Shown here: positions 1 through 8,883 of the stretch, in pieces
How the letters are laid out: each line of letters starts with the position of its first letter
Numbering within the stretch: position 1 is the stretch's first letter
Source: Sphingobacterium composti
GTDB taxonomy: Bacteria; Bacteroidota; Bacteroidia; Sphingobacteriales; Sphingobacteriaceae
NCBI RefSeq assembly: GCF_009829075.1
Contig: NZ_WUQZ01000015.1
Location: 30,224-94,223 of the forward strand
Length of the DNA stretch: 64,000 nt
Direction: 5' to 3'
Notes under the pieces: model-generated
Database searches by the model: none
Told to the model about the DNA's origin: nothing
Seen by the model: only the letters and a program-made list of their open reading frames with translations
Program-made: the position numbers and the translations under genes

Positions 1-2
1 GT

Positions 3-134
3 AGTTTTAGTAGTACAGTATCTCGTTCTGTTTTGCCAAATACGAATTTAGAGAGAAAATTTTCCAGAGATAATGTTGGAACACGTAAAATTCAGGGTAT
101 GTTTAAGTTTCCGACAAAAAAAATTCATTTATAA
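3..134 (+). CDS. possible 3' tail of a gene cut by the window edge
   Basis: Frame 3 is open from the window edge to a TAA at 132-134 and would encode 43 basic, Ser/Thr/Lys-rich residues ending in PTKKIHL. No start codon is visible, so this could be the end of a gene lying mostly outside the window. The other two forward frames stop early. In AT-rich DNA an open stretch of this length also occurs by chance, and I recognise no family. Confidence 0.22.
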   Translation, partial: SFSSTVSRSVLPNTNLERKFSRDNVGTRKIQGMFKFPTKKIHL

Positions 135-178
135 TGCATATCTTTATCATTTAGGTTTTAATTATTAATAAAGTACAA

Positions 179-1195
179 ATGAATAAACCGAATAAGCCTA
201 TTACTATCAAAGAAATTGCACGAAAATTGAGAATTTCGCCCTCTACAGTATCTCGTGCATTGAATGATCATCCAAGTATAGGTTTGGTTACGACAATGCG
301 GGTCAAAAAGCTAGCCGAAGAACTGAATTATGAGCCGAATCAAACCGCAATTTTTTTTAAACAGCGCAAAACATTTACAATTGGAGTAATTCTTCCTAAA
401 CTTTCGGAACCATTCTTTGCATCTGCCATTAGTGCTATTGAAGAAGTGGCGGGTGATAAGAAGTTCACAGTGCTATTAGGTCAATCTTTAGATAATCCAG
501 AGCGAGAACTCAATATTATTAATAGTTTTCGAACACATAGAGTTGACGGGATTTTAATGTCTTTGGGTAAGAACACAACAAACTTAGAATTCATTGAACG
601 CCTTCGCAAATATGAAATTCCTATAGTTTTTTTTGATTGTGTACCTGAAGGTGTAGAAGAAGTGCCTAAAGTATATTGTGATCTTTCAACAGGTATTCAA
701 GAAGCAGTTACGGCATTCTCAGAAAGAGGACATTCGCATATAGCATTGATAAACGGTCCTGAAACATTGAAAGCCACCGGTGAGCGTACGTTATCTTTCA
801 AAAAAGCATTGCAAGACAATGGATTGCTATTCGATGAAAAATATGTTGTTTATTCTGATCTTACCGAAGAAAGTAATTATCAAGCCATGGAGAAATTGAG
901 AAGCCTGGCAGATAGACCATCTGCGATACTTGCATTCAACGATTATGTGACATTTGATATAATTAAGTATGCAAAAGAAAAGGGGATTTACTTAGGGCAC
1001 GATATCCAAGTTATAAGTTTTGCTAATTATTCTTTGTGGAAATATATGGATAATCCTCCTTTAGCAAGTATTGAGCAATATCCAGCGGAGCAAGGAGCGA
1101 AGGCAGCAAGTATATTATTAGATTTGATAGATAATAAAGGAAGTGAAGAAATTATACAAGATCATATATTAGCCTCGAAGCTTTTCTATCAATAA
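179..1195 (+). CDS. LacI-family transcriptional regulator
   Basis: The 338 residues have the LacI/GalR plan. An N-terminal helix-turn-helix (about residues 8-55, with ITIKEIARKL then SPSTVSRALN and a hinge-like helix) is followed by a periplasmic-binding-protein-like ligand domain from about residue 63 to the end. Such proteins are sugar-responsive repressors or activators acting on nearby catabolic or uptake genes. No sugar genes lie downstream inside the window, so the target is probably to the left or elsewhere and the ligand cannot be inferred. A near-consensus -7 box (TATCTTTA, 139-146) precedes the ATG. Full family length; start well placed. Confidence 0.93.
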   Translation: MNKPNKPITIKEIARKLRISPSTVSRALNDHPSIGLVTTMRVKKLAEELNYEPNQTAIFFKQRKTFTIGVILPKLSEPFFASAISAIEEVAGDKKFTVLLGQSLDNPERELNIINSFRTHRVDGILMSLGKNTTNLEFIERLRKYEIPIVFFDCVPEGVEEVPKVYCDLSTGIQEAVTAFSERGHSHIALINGPETLKATGERTLSFKKALQDNGLLFDEKYVVYSDLTEESNYQAMEKLRSLADRPSAILAFNDYVTFDIIKYAKEKGIYLGHDIQVISFANYSLWKYMDNPPLASIEQYPAEQGAKAASILLDLIDNKGSEEIIQDHILASKLFYQ

Positions 1196-1220
1196 AAAAT
1201 ATCTCTTAAGATATCAATAA

Positions 1221-1255
1221 AAAAAGGATGTTTAAATACTCTAAACATCCTTTTT
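1221..1255. terminator. bidirectional intrinsic terminator between the LacI regulator and lpdA
   Basis: A perfect 14-bp stem (1221-1234 with 1242-1255) has a 7-nt loop. It has A5 on the left arm and T8 on the right (1251-1258), so it can end transcription from both convergent genes. Confidence 0.9.
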
Positions 1256-1282
1256 TTTATTATATATGAATTTGCTCGAATT

Positions 1283-2671
1283 CTATAAGTGAATTACTTC
1301 ACCATAAGCATCAGCAGCAGCTTCCATAATAGCTTCACTCATTGTAGGATGAGGGTGTACAGATTTAATAATTTCGTGACCTGTAGTTTCTAATTTACGA
1401 GCTACTACCACTTCAGCAATCATTTCTGTTACGTTAGCACCAATCATGTGCGCACCTAAGAATTCACCATATTTTGCATCGAAGATTACTTTTACGAAAC
1501 CATCTTTTGCTCCAGCAGCAGATGCTTTACCAGATGCAGAGAATGGAAATTTACCCACTTTGATTTCATAACCTGCTTCACGAGCCGCTTTTTCTGTAAG
1601 ACCTACAGACGCAATCTCTGGAGAGCAGTATGTACATCCCGGTATGTTATTATAATTAATAGGATCAACGTGTAAACCTTTGATTTTTTCAACACATGTA
1701 ATAGCTTCTGCAGATGCAACGTGAGCTAATGCTTGACCTTTTACGATATCGCCAATAGCATATACTCCTTCTACGTTAGTTTTATAAAAATCGTCAACGA
1801 CTATACGTCCTTTGTCAACTTTTACACCAACCTCTTCTAAACCTAAATTTTCAATATTCGGAGCAATACCAACAGCTGATAATACAACTTCTGCTTCGAT
1901 TACTTCAGTTCCTTTAGCTGTTTTGATATTTACTTTTGACAATGCTCCTGATGTATCTACTGAGGTAACTTCAGATTTTGTCAAAATATCAATTCCAGCT
2001 TTTTTAAGAGATTTCTCTAATTGTTTTGATACTTCTTCGTCTTCAACAGGAACAATGCGATCCATGAATTCAACGATTGTAACTTTTGTACCAATTGTAT
2101 TGTAGAAATAAGCGAACTCAACACCGATTGCTCCAGAACCTACTACGACCATAGATTTTGGTTGTTGAGGTAAGTTCATTGCTTGACGGTATCCGATGAT
2201 TTTTTTACCATCTTGAGGCAAGTTAGGCAACTCACGAGAGCGAGCACCTGTTGCTAAGATGGTGTGTTTAGCGGTATATTCTTTCACACTACCATCAGCA
2301 GCTTTAACTTCTATCTTATTGCCTTTTTTGATTTTGGCAGTACCCATGATTACATCGATCTTATTCTTTTTCATCAAGAACTGGATACCTTTGCTCATAC
2401 CTTCTGCAACACCACGACTTCTTTTTACGATTGCACCAAAGTCAGCTTCACCGCCCTGAACTTTAATACCGTATTCTTCTGCGTGGTTTAAGTATTCAAA
2501 TACTTGAGCACTTTTTAATAAAGCTTTTGTAGGAATACATCCCCAGTTCAAACAAATACCACCTAAAGCTTCACGCTCCACAACGGCAGTTTTAAAACCT
2601 AATTGAGATGCACGGATAGCAGCAACGTACCCACCCGGTCCAGATCCAATCACAATAATGTCGTAGTTCAT
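1283..2671 (-). CDS. lpdA: dihydrolipoamide dehydrogenase (E3), paralogue 1
   Basis: This 462-aa flavoprotein re-oxidises the dihydrolipoyl group of 2-oxoacid dehydrogenase complexes using FAD and NAD+. Visible: an N-terminal FAD Rossmann motif (GSGPGGYVAAIRA), the redox disulfide in GGICLNWGCIPTKALL (about residues 37-52), a central NAD fold (VVVGSGAIGVEFAYF), and the C-terminal His-Glu pair in HPHPTMSEAIMEAA. Length is normal for E3. A second E3 lies about 1 kb to the right; this one has the NWGC form of the active site and that one NVGC, so they probably serve different complexes (inference). No E1/E2 genes are in the window. A -7 box TATTTTTG reads leftward at 2717-2710. Confidence 0.96.
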   Translation of the reverse strand: MNYDIIVIGSGPGGYVAAIRASQLGFKTAVVEREALGGICLNWGCIPTKALLKSAQVFEYLNHAEEYGIKVQGGEADFGAIVKRSRGVAEGMSKGIQFLMKKNKIDVIMGTAKIKKGNKIEVKAADGSVKEYTAKHTILATGARSRELPNLPQDGKKIIGYRQAMNLPQQPKSMVVVGSGAIGVEFAYFYNTIGTKVTIVEFMDRIVPVEDEEVSKQLEKSLKKAGIDILTKSEVTSVDTSGALSKVNIKTAKGTEVIEAEVVLSAVGIAPNIENLGLEEVGVKVDKGRIVVDDFYKTNVEGVYAIGDIVKGQALAHVASAEAITCVEKIKGLHVDPINYNNIPGCTYCSPEIASVGLTEKAAREAGYEIKVGKFPFSASGKASAAGAKDGFVKVIFDAKYGEFLGAHMIGANVTEMIAEVVVARKLETTGHEIIKSVHPHPTMSEAIMEAAADAYGEVIHL

Positions 2672-2709
2672 ATAGTTTTTGAATTATTTTCTATTTCAAA
2701 TTTTGTAGC

Positions 2710-2717
2710 CAAAAATA
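2710..2717 (-). promoter_or_regulatory. -7 promoter box for lpdA (paralogue 1)
   Basis: CAAAAATA on the plus strand reads TATTTTTG on the minus strand, a match to the Bacteroidota TAnnTTTG box, 38 nt upstream of the lpdA ATG. No TTG at the ideal 20-nt spacing was found. Confidence 0.5.
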
Positions 2718-2855
2718 CACTTTTTTTTTGCAAGGACATAGTGTATTGCAATCTTATTTTGGCAAAACGTAATAAACAATTGTCTTAGTAAATATGTGCT
2801 ATGTCAGTTGCTAGTCAATAAATGAAAACAATTCTTATTTGCGGAAGTAGACCTT

Positions 2856-2863
2856 TATTTTTG
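2856..2863 (+). promoter_or_regulatory. -7 promoter box for the DUF3817 gene
   Basis: TATTTTTG matches TAnnTTTG and ends 22 nt before the ATG at 2886, predicting a short leader of about 15-18 nt. Confidence 0.55.
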
Positions 2864-2885
2864 CGATTCATTAATCATAATTAAT

Positions 2886-3206
2886 ATGTTGCGTATTTTA
2901 AGACTTATTGCGCTCTGGGAAGCAATATCTGCTGTACTTTTGTTTTTTGTGGCTATGCCTATCAAGTATTATTTCTATCAACCTATAGGTTTGACAAAAG
3001 AATTAGCAGCTGGCTTTTCGTATATGGTTGGATTATTTCATGGCGCATTGTTTGTTATTTTGGCATTAATGTTAATCGCTGCATGGAGAATTTATAAATG
3101 GACTTTTTTGAGATTAGTAAAATATCTCATCATTTCTGTAATTCCTATCGCTTCATTCTGGATAGAAATTGATTTGAAGAAGGATATTAATGCAGGAATT
3201 AAATAA
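2886..3206 (+). CDS. DUF3817 small integral membrane protein
   Basis: This 106-aa protein has three hydrophobic segments (about residues 8-27, 45-66, 78-94) and features of DUF3817: an early WEAISAVLLF helix, the MPIKYY motif after it, then GLFHGALFVILAL and a late ISVIPIASFWIEIDL. The family is an inner-membrane protein of unknown function. It is a single-gene unit with its own -7 box and a strong terminator, on the opposite strand to both lpd genes, so no operon context helps. Start supported by the promoter position. Confidence 0.85.
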   Translation: MLRILRLIALWEAISAVLLFFVAMPIKYYFYQPIGLTKELAAGFSYMVGLFHGALFVILALMLIAAWRIYKWTFLRLVKYLIISVIPIASFWIEIDLKKDINAGIK

Positions 3207-3240
3207 CAAAAGCAAGCGTTTAAGCTTGCTTTTGTTTTTA
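3207..3240. terminator. intrinsic terminator after the DUF3817 gene
   Basis: An 11-bp perfect stem (3207-3217 with 3224-3234) with a 6-nt loop is followed by TTTTT. It begins right after the stop codon and may also act on the minus strand for the convergent thioesterase gene. Confidence 0.88.
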
Positions 3241-3267
3241 TAAAACGATTTATCTTTTAAAATCGAA

Positions 3268-3672
3268 CTAATCCTTTTTTGGTAAATCATCTATGCTCAT
3301 GTACGCATAAGTAATCTCCGTCTTACCATGTGGTACAGGGGTGCCGTTTTCATCCAAGTTGACAAATACCAATTTATCAATCGATAAAATTGTTTTACGC
3401 GTAATTTTATTCCTAACCTGACATGTCAAGGTGATAGACGTTCTACCAAATTCTGTTGCAGTAATTCCTAATTCGATAATATCTCCTTGCTTCGCGGAAC
3501 TTACAAAATTTATCTCCGATATAAATTTCGTGACAACATGAGGATTACCTAGTTGTACAATGGCATAAATCACTGCTTCTTCATCAATCCAACGTAATAA
3601 TGTACCTCCAAAAAGAGATCCATTAGGGTTTAAATCCTCTGGCTTTACCCATTTTCTTGTGTGAAAGTTCAT
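3268..3672 (-). CDS. hotdog-fold acyl-CoA thioesterase (YciA/ACOT-like)
   Basis: The 134-aa single hotdog domain matches the acyl-CoA hydrolase family. Visible: NPNGSLFGGTLLRWIDE, where the helix carries the catalytic acidic residue, then a central beta-sheet with FGRTSITLTCQVRN. Family members cleave acyl-CoA esters in the cytoplasm. It lies 64 bp beyond the end of the second lpd gene on the same strand, but a terminator at 3701-3727 separates them, so it may have its own promoter. Substrate chain length cannot be read from sequence. Confidence 0.88.
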   Translation of the reverse strand: MNFHTRKWVKPEDLNPNGSLFGGTLLRWIDEEAVIYAIVQLGNPHVVTKFISEINFVSSAKQGDIIELGITATEFGRTSITLTCQVRNKITRKTILSIDKLVFVNLDENGTPVPHGKTEITYAYMSIDDLPKKD

Positions 3673-3700
3673 ATTTATGATACTAATTGATTAGAAATAA

Positions 3701-3727
3701 AAAGAGGCAAATTTTATTTGCCTCTTT
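3701..3727 (-). terminator. intrinsic terminator after the second lpd gene
   Basis: An 11-bp perfect stem (3701-3711 with 3717-3727) has a 5-nt loop. On the minus strand the closing arm ends in TTT and is followed by a T-rich stretch. Confidence 0.8.
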
Positions 3728-3736
3728 AGAATATTA

Positions 3737-5143
3737 TTAAGCGTGAATAGCTCTGTTTGCGGTAGCCGCAAGAGCTGCTTCTTTCAATGCTTCCGTGTAT
3801 GTCGGATGTGCGTGACAGATTCTTGCGATATCCTCTGCCGAAGCTCTGTATTCCATTGCAACAACAGCTTCTGCAATCATATCAGCTGCACGTGGACCAA
3901 TCATATGTACACCTAAAACTTCATCTGTCTCCGCATCAGCTAATACTTTTACAAAACCATCCGTATCTCCCGATGCTTTAGCACGTCCTGAAGCTTTGAA
4001 TGAGAAAGAACCTGCTTTATACTTTTTGCCTGACTCTTTCAATTGTTCTTCAGTCAGACCAACTGACGCAACTTCTGGCCAAGTATATACAACACCTGGA
4101 ATTAAGTTGTAATCGATATGCGGTTTTTGACCAGCTATACGTTCTGCCACATAGATACCTTCATCTTCTGCTTTGTGTGCCAACATCGCACCTCTCACGA
4201 CGTCACCGATTGCATAAACACCTTCTATACTAGTTTCTAAATGCTCGTTAACCGTGATTTTATTTCCTCTTTCCTCTGGTGTGATACCAATATTTTCTAA
4301 TCCTAAGTCTTTTGTGTAAGCTACACGACCAACAGAAACGATACAGTAGTCACCTTCGAATGATACCGCTTGGCCTTTAGCGTCTTCAGCAGTTACTGTT
4401 ACCGTTTTGCCTTTTGCACTAGCGCCAGTTACTTTGTGACCTAAGAAGAACTCCATGCCTAAAGATTTTTTCAAGACACGTTGTAATTCTTTACCTAAGC
4501 CACCATCCATTGTGCTGATGATTGATTTTGCGTACTCAATTACTGAAACTTTTGCACCAAGACGAGCATATACTGAACCTAATTCAAGACCAATAACACC
4601 ACCACCGATAACGATTAAGTGTTTAGGAACTTCAGTTAAGTTTAAAGCTTCTGTAGAAGTGATGATGCGTTTTTTGTCGATTGGTAAGAAAGGTAATGCA
4701 GTTGGTTTAGAACCCGTAGCAATAATTACATTTTTACCAGTGATTTCTTCTGTAGAACCATCTTTTTTGGTGATTTTGATGGTGTTTTTATTTACGAAAG
4801 AACCTAAACCTTCGTATGAATCGATTTTATTCTTTTTGAAAAGGTACGTAATACCTGCTGTATTTTGAGCGATCACATCGTTTTTGCGATCAATCATTTT
4901 CTTAACGTCAATTTTTAAGTCTTTTACAGAAATACCATGATCTGCAAAAGCATGAGCAGCATTGTGATAGTGCTCAGAAGTGTCTAATAGAGCTTTTGAA
5001 GGAATACAGCCTACATTCAAACAAGTTCCACCAAAAGTGCTATATTTTTCGATTACCGCTGTTTTCAAGCCTAATTGAGCACATCGGATAGCGGCAACAT
5101 AACCACCTGGACCACTACCAATTACTATTACGTCGTATTGCAT
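3737..5143 (-). CDS. lpdA: dihydrolipoamide dehydrogenase (E3), paralogue 2
   Basis: This 468-aa E3 flavoprotein oxidises dihydrolipoamide in a 2-oxoacid dehydrogenase complex. Visible: FAD motif GSGPGGYVAAIRC, redox disulfide GGTCLNVGCIPSKALL (about residues 38-53), NAD-binding VIGGGVIGLELGSVYARLG, and the C-terminal HAHPTYTEALKEA with the catalytic His-Glu. The NVGC active-site form resembles E3 enzymes of 2-oxoglutarate/pyruvate complexes (family knowledge), unlike the NWGC form of paralogue 1. It is transcribed alone: a promoter lies at 5200-5169 and a terminator directly after the stop. Confidence 0.96.
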   Translation of the reverse strand: MQYDVIVIGSGPGGYVAAIRCAQLGLKTAVIEKYSTFGGTCLNVGCIPSKALLDTSEHYHNAAHAFADHGISVKDLKIDVKKMIDRKNDVIAQNTAGITYLFKKNKIDSYEGLGSFVNKNTIKITKKDGSTEEITGKNVIIATGSKPTALPFLPIDKKRIITSTEALNLTEVPKHLIVIGGGVIGLELGSVYARLGAKVSVIEYAKSIISTMDGGLGKELQRVLKKSLGMEFFLGHKVTGASAKGKTVTVTAEDAKGQAVSFEGDYCIVSVGRVAYTKDLGLENIGITPEERGNKITVNEHLETSIEGVYAIGDVVRGAMLAHKAEDEGIYVAERIAGQKPHIDYNLIPGVVYTWPEVASVGLTEEQLKESGKKYKAGSFSFKASGRAKASGDTDGFVKVLADAETDEVLGVHMIGPRAADMIAEAVVAMEYRASAEDIARICHAHPTYTEALKEAALAATANRAIHA

Positions 5144-5168
5144 AATTGCTATTTTATAATTTTTGATG

Positions 5169-5200
5169 CAAAGTTAAGCTTTCTCGTTCAGTATTACCAA
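5169..5200 (-). promoter_or_regulatory. promoter of lpd paralogue 2
   Basis: On the minus strand TTG (5200-5198) is followed after 21 nt by TAACTTTG (5176-5169), the Bacteroidota sigma-A form. It leaves a leader of about 20 nt before the ATG at 5143. Confidence 0.7.
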
Positions 5201-5215
5201 ATTATGTTGGCATAA

Positions 5216-5240
5216 AAAAAGGCACTTCAAGTGCCTTTTT
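5216..5240 (-). terminator. intrinsic terminator after the cupredoxin gene
   Basis: A 10-bp stem (5216-5225 with 5231-5240) with a 5-nt loop. The A-run at its left becomes the T-tract on the minus strand. It lies 31 nt past the cupredoxin stop and upstream of the lpd promoter. Confidence 0.85.
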
Positions 5241-5271
5241 CATTAAAAAATATTGTTGTAATAGAGCCAAA

Positions 5272-5805
5272 TTATTCAGCTACAATTTTACCTTTCATCA
5301 TTCCAAAGTGACCAGGGAAGCTACAGATGTAATCATATACACCTTTTTCCAAAGTTACCGTGATTTTATCCTCTTCAGCAGGGCCTAATAATTTTGTGTG
5401 CGCTACTACTGATGATAATGATGATTTAGGAATGTATTCATTATCAGCTGCTGCAGCTGCTTCTCCACCAAAAGTTGCGATATCAACACCTGGTTTTAAG
5501 ATTACTAAATTATGTCCCATAGATTCTTTAGGTAAAGAACCTACATTCTTTAATGTTAATTCTAAAGGTTCACCAGCTTTAACACGGATTAATTCGGTGT
5601 CAAATTTCATTTGATCGTTACCTTCTACAGTCCATGTGTTAGATAAGTTAACGTTTTCAATACCCTCTACAGTTTCAGTAGTAGCAGTAGAAGATTCTTC
5701 TGTACTTGCTGAAGTATTATCGTTTTCATTCTTTGTGTTTCCTCCACCACATGATGTAATTGTTACAGCTAATGCAATTGCAGGAATTAAAAAGTACTTT
5801 TTCAT
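5272..5805 (-). CDS. azurin-like cupredoxin lipoprotein
   Basis: A type-1 copper electron carrier anchored as a lipoprotein. The signal peptide ends in the lipobox TITSC (Cys19). Residues 20-48 are a Ser/Thr/Glu-rich linker, and an azurin domain fills 50-177. The copper ligands are visible: His98 (GHNL), Cys161 and His166 in CSFPGHFGMM, and Met170. Azurins shuttle electrons to periplasmic oxidases or peroxidases. No partner enzyme is adjacent. A -7 box TAAATTTG reads leftward at 5836-5829. Full length, single-gene unit. Confidence 0.93.
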   Translation of the reverse strand: MKKYFLIPAIALAVTITSCGGGNTKNENDNTSASTEESSTATTETVEGIENVNLSNTWTVEGNDQMKFDTELIRVKAGEPLELTLKNVGSLPKESMGHNLVILKPGVDIATFGGEAAAAADNEYIPKSSLSSVVAHTKLLGPAEEDKITVTLEKGVYDYICSFPGHFGMMKGKIVAE

Positions 5806-5863
5806 AATCTTAAATAAGTTTCTCTTTTCAAATTTACAAATATTCTTGAGGTAGAGAAATATA

Positions 5864-7474
5864 TCAACTGTTAATTACGTCCAATTGGCACACTTTTACA
5901 ATTTTATTATATAACTCAATAGGATTGAATGGTTTGCCTATAACATCATCTGCACCAACCTCAAAAGCAGCTTTTTGCTCATGCTCCATCACGGAAGCAG
6001 AAATTGTAATAATAGGAATCCTATTTTTATGCGGGTCTTGATTATTTCGAATAGTTGTAATTGCTTCAAAACCACTCATCACTGGCATATGCGTATCCAT
6101 TAGGATTAGATCAAATTTATTCGTGTTCATGGCTTCAAGAGCCAAATGGCCGTTTTTGACAATCGTAACGTCACATTTCCACGTACGAAGCATGTGCGCT
6201 AACATAAAACTATTTAAATCATTATCTTCTGCAATAAGAACTTTCAATTGACTAAGTGGGGTGAGTTGTGTGTATACTAACTCTTCTTTTTTACTAATTG
6301 ATTCTTCCACAACTTCCTTAATATCGACTATGAATGAGAATGTAGATCCCTCACCATAATTGCTCTCAGCTAATACTTCTCCATTCAGAAGCTTAGCTAA
6401 CCGTTTTACTATTGCTAAACCTAGTCCTGTACCGCCAAATTTTTTCGTTATTCTATCATCACCCTGCTCGAATTCTTGGAAAATTTTTTCTACCGCTTCA
6501 GCTTTGATACCTATGCCAGTATCTTTTACAGCAAATCTAATTTTGTGACTATTTTCATGGGTTGCTAGTACATCTACAATAAATTCTACGGTTCCTGTAT
6601 CTGTAAACTTGAGACTATTACTAATAAAATTCGATAATATCTGTTGCAACCTAAGTGAATCAAAATGGACAATTTTAGGTAATCTATCGGATAGACAAAG
6701 ATTCAATTGCAGTTTTTTATTTTCAGCTTTCATTCTGAAAATATTGGCTGTTTCTTCTATCAAATCTTTCAGATAGAAATTTTCAAACTCAATCTTCATC
6801 ATACCTGAATCGATTTTAGAAATATCTAAAATGTCATTGATAATCATAAGTAACGAACTCGACGCAGTACTTAGGTATTTTACCCAATCTCTCTGTTCAT
6901 CATTCAAATTGGAAGACTTTAGCATGTGGATAATACCCATTATGCCATTGATAGGGGTACGTATTTCATGGCTCATATTAGCTAAGAAGATTTCTTTAGA
7001 CTTACGAGCATTTTCAGCTTCTTTATTTGCTTGGATTAGTGCGATTTTAGATAACTCCAATTCATTGTTTTTCTGAATTATTTCTTCTTGAATCTGAACT
7101 TGTTTTACAAAAGCATTAACTTTCGCTATGGTAATTTCAGGATTCAATGGTTTGTAAAGATAATCTACCGCCCCACTTTGTAATCCTTTAATCAAGTATT
7201 TATCTTCTTTTGAAATAGCAGTCACCATAATGGCGATAATATGGCTAGTCTTTGGATTCGCTTTTAATAGCGATACAAATTCAAAACCATTTATATCGGG
7301 CATTTGAACATCAACTAGGGCGATAGAAATATCATTTTTCCAACAAAGCTTTAAAGCTTCATTAGGCTCAGTTGTACTGATGATATTTATGTTTTCAATA
7401 TCTCCCAATAAGGCTTTCAGACTGATAATATTTTCCTCTTTGTCGTCAAGTATCAATAAATTGATTTTTTTCAT
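5864..7474 (-). CDS. hybrid histidine kinase, REC-HisKA-HATPase-REC
   Basis: The 536 residues form a soluble phosphorelay protein. An N-terminal receiver (about 3-125, phospho-Asp55 in ALVDVQMPD, Lys108) leads through a coiled segment (130-160) to HisKA with His169 in MSHEIRTP. Then come HATPase_c (about 270-390; NFISNSLKFT and GGTGLGLAI) and a C-terminal receiver (about 410-530, Asp460 in LILMDTHMP). There is no membrane segment or sensor domain, so its input probably comes through the N-terminal receiver. It is the last gene of a four-gene operon with CheB, CheR and a membrane hybrid kinase, 5 nt after cheB. Confidence 0.94.
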   Translation of the reverse strand: MKKINLLILDDKEENIISLKALLGDIENINIISTTEPNEALKLCWKNDISIALVDVQMPDINGFEFVSLLKANPKTSHIIAIMVTAISKEDKYLIKGLQSGAVDYLYKPLNPEITIAKVNAFVKQVQIQEEIIQKNNELELSKIALIQANKEAENARKSKEIFLANMSHEIRTPINGIMGIIHMLKSSNLNDEQRDWVKYLSTASSSLLMIINDILDISKIDSGMMKIEFENFYLKDLIEETANIFRMKAENKKLQLNLCLSDRLPKIVHFDSLRLQQILSNFISNSLKFTDTGTVEFIVDVLATHENSHKIRFAVKDTGIGIKAEAVEKIFQEFEQGDDRITKKFGGTGLGLAIVKRLAKLLNGEVLAESNYGEGSTFSFIVDIKEVVEESISKKEELVYTQLTPLSQLKVLIAEDNDLNSFMLAHMLRTWKCDVTIVKNGHLALEAMNTNKFDLILMDTHMPVMSGFEAITTIRNNQDPHKNRIPIITISASVMEHEQKAAFEVGADDVIGKPFNPIELYNKIVKVCQLDVINS

Positions 7475-7479
7475 GACTT

Positions 7480-8046
7480 TTAATTTAAATTACTGAAAAA
7501 TGATATAATTTGAGAATTCTTCCATACTAATGGAATGAGTGTTTCTCGTTTACCAGCAAGTGGCATGGTACGAATAGCTGCTTGTGCGGGATCTTGAATG
7601 ACAATTTTACCGCCAAAATCCTCCACCATTCTGAGACCTTTAGCACCATCTGAATTGGCTCCTGATAATAAGAAAGCAGTGCAATTCTTTTTGTAAATTT
7701 GAGCTGCTGTCTCAAAAAGTACATCTATGGATGGACGAGAGTAATTAATATGTTCAGAGCCATCTAATGAAAATGTAAAATTGGGTTCAACCATCAAGTG
7801 ATAGCCAGCAGGAGCGAAGTATACATAATTTTTGCAAATTTCTATTTTATCTATTGCTGATACTATATTCCTTTTTAATTTTCTAGACAGACTTTTCTCT
7901 ATTTGTGTATCGTAGTGTTTGTTGCGGTGTAGCACAATACAAATTGCAGGCTCAAAAGTAGGAGGTAAGTTTTCTAACAGCTCAGCTATGAGTGTATACG
8001 ATCCAGCAGACCCTCCTATCAAAATAATTTCCGTCGCAATTGCCAT
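7480..8046 (-). CDS. CheB-type methylesterase domain protein (no receiver)
   Basis: The 188 residues are only the CheB effector domain, which in chemotaxis removes methyl esters from receptor glutamates. The catalytic triad is recognisable: Ser13 in GGSAGS, His40 in VLHRN and Asp133 in GANSDGAKG. The usual N-terminal receiver is absent, so it is not regulated by phosphorylation in the standard way. It sits 3 nt after cheR and 5 nt before a hybrid kinase, with no methyl-accepting receptor nearby, so the substrate is unknown. Confidence 0.92.
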   Translation of the reverse strand: MAIATEIILIGGSAGSYTLIAELLENLPPTFEPAICIVLHRNKHYDTQIEKSLSRKLKRNIVSAIDKIEICKNYVYFAPAGYHLMVEPNFTFSLDGSEHINYSRPSIDVLFETAAQIYKKNCTAFLLSGANSDGAKGLRMVEDFGGKIVIQDPAQAAIRTMPLAGKRETLIPLVWKNSQIISFFSNLN

Positions 8047-8049
8047 CTC

Positions 8050-8883
8050 TTATTTTATCTTTTGATATATGTTGTATTGTTTATCTATCACCTTAAAATT
8101 GTTTTTTATGTCATGTGCATACAGACTTTCTTTAGATCCAAGACACAAAAATCCAAAGAGACTTAAAGATTCATAAAATAGATTTAAAACACGTGATTGT
8201 AATTCTTTATCAAAATATATCATTACATTTCTACACATTATCAGTTGAAATTCATTAAAAGCTTGATCAGTAACTAAATTGTGTGTTGAGAACAAGACTT
8301 TGTTTCTGTATTCTTTGTTGATAATGGCAGCATCGTACATTGCCGTATAATGACTTGAAAAATCCAAAGAGGGTTTAGTATGCAAATAATTTTCTGTGTA
8401 AGATTTTATTTTATTCAAGCTATAAACACCTTTTCGAGCAATGTCAAGCGCTCTTTGACTAATATCAGTCCCGTAAATAAAACTTCTATCCAAGATATTG
8501 GATTCATTGAGTACAATAGCGGTAGAATAGGCTTCTTCTCCTGTAGAACAGCCTGCACTCCAGATTCGTATTTGTGGATATGTCTGTAGGTATGGTATTA
8601 CGTTTTTTTTCAAAGAATTAAAGAATTGTGGGTCACGAAACATTTCTGTCACATTTACCACTAATTCCTGAATAAAATAGTTATGGAAATCTTTTACATT
8701 GACGATTGCATTTTTTAAATCTACAATATCCATTTTCTCTACTTGCAAGAAACGCTCAACTCTTCTCTTCAAAGAGGATTTGGAATAACCGGACAAATCT
8801 AATTCAGAGATGTTTTGTAGAAGATAAATGATGTCTTCTAAATCTTGAAATTCAATAATATTTACTGCTTTTAACCCAGCCAT
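8050..8883 (-). CDS. CheR-type protein-glutamate methyltransferase
   Basis: This 277-aa SAM-dependent methyltransferase has a CheR N-terminal helical domain (about 5-80, with SSLKRRVERFL) and a catalytic Rossmann domain. The SAM loop is IWSAGCSTGEEAYSTA, and the later motif is LIMCRNVMIYFD. In chemotaxis CheR methylates receptors; here there is no receptor, CheA or CheW in view. The gene starts inside the last codons of the upstream hybrid kinase (13-nt overlap), implying translational coupling. Together with the CheB-like gene it suggests methylation control of a sensor protein, possibly the adjacent kinase (inference). Confidence 0.94.
   Translation of the reverse strand: MAGLKAVNIIEFQDLEDIIYLLQNISELDLSGYSKSSLKRRVERFLQVEKMDIVDLKNAIVNVKDFHNYFIQELVVNVTEMFRDPQFFNSLKKNVIPYLQTYPQIRIWSAGCSTGEEAYSTAIVLNESNILDRSFIYGTDISQRALDIARKGVYSLNKIKSYTENYLHTKPSLDFSSHYTAMYDAAIINKEYRNKVLFSTHNLVTDQAFNEFQLIMCRNVMIYFDKELQSRVLNLFYESLSLFGFLCLGSKESLYAHDIKNNFKVIDKQYNIYQKIK

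Noticed and set aside
14..256. A 13-base word TACAGTATCTCGT present at 14-26 and again at 244-256 in the LacI helix-turn-helix region.
   Set aside because: Flanking sequence does not align, so it is not a duplicated gene fragment; probably chance.
1812..2788. Several open frames opposite the lpd genes and other strong genes throughout the window.
   Set aside because: They are antisense shadows of well-supported proteins, with low-complexity translations and no signals of their own.
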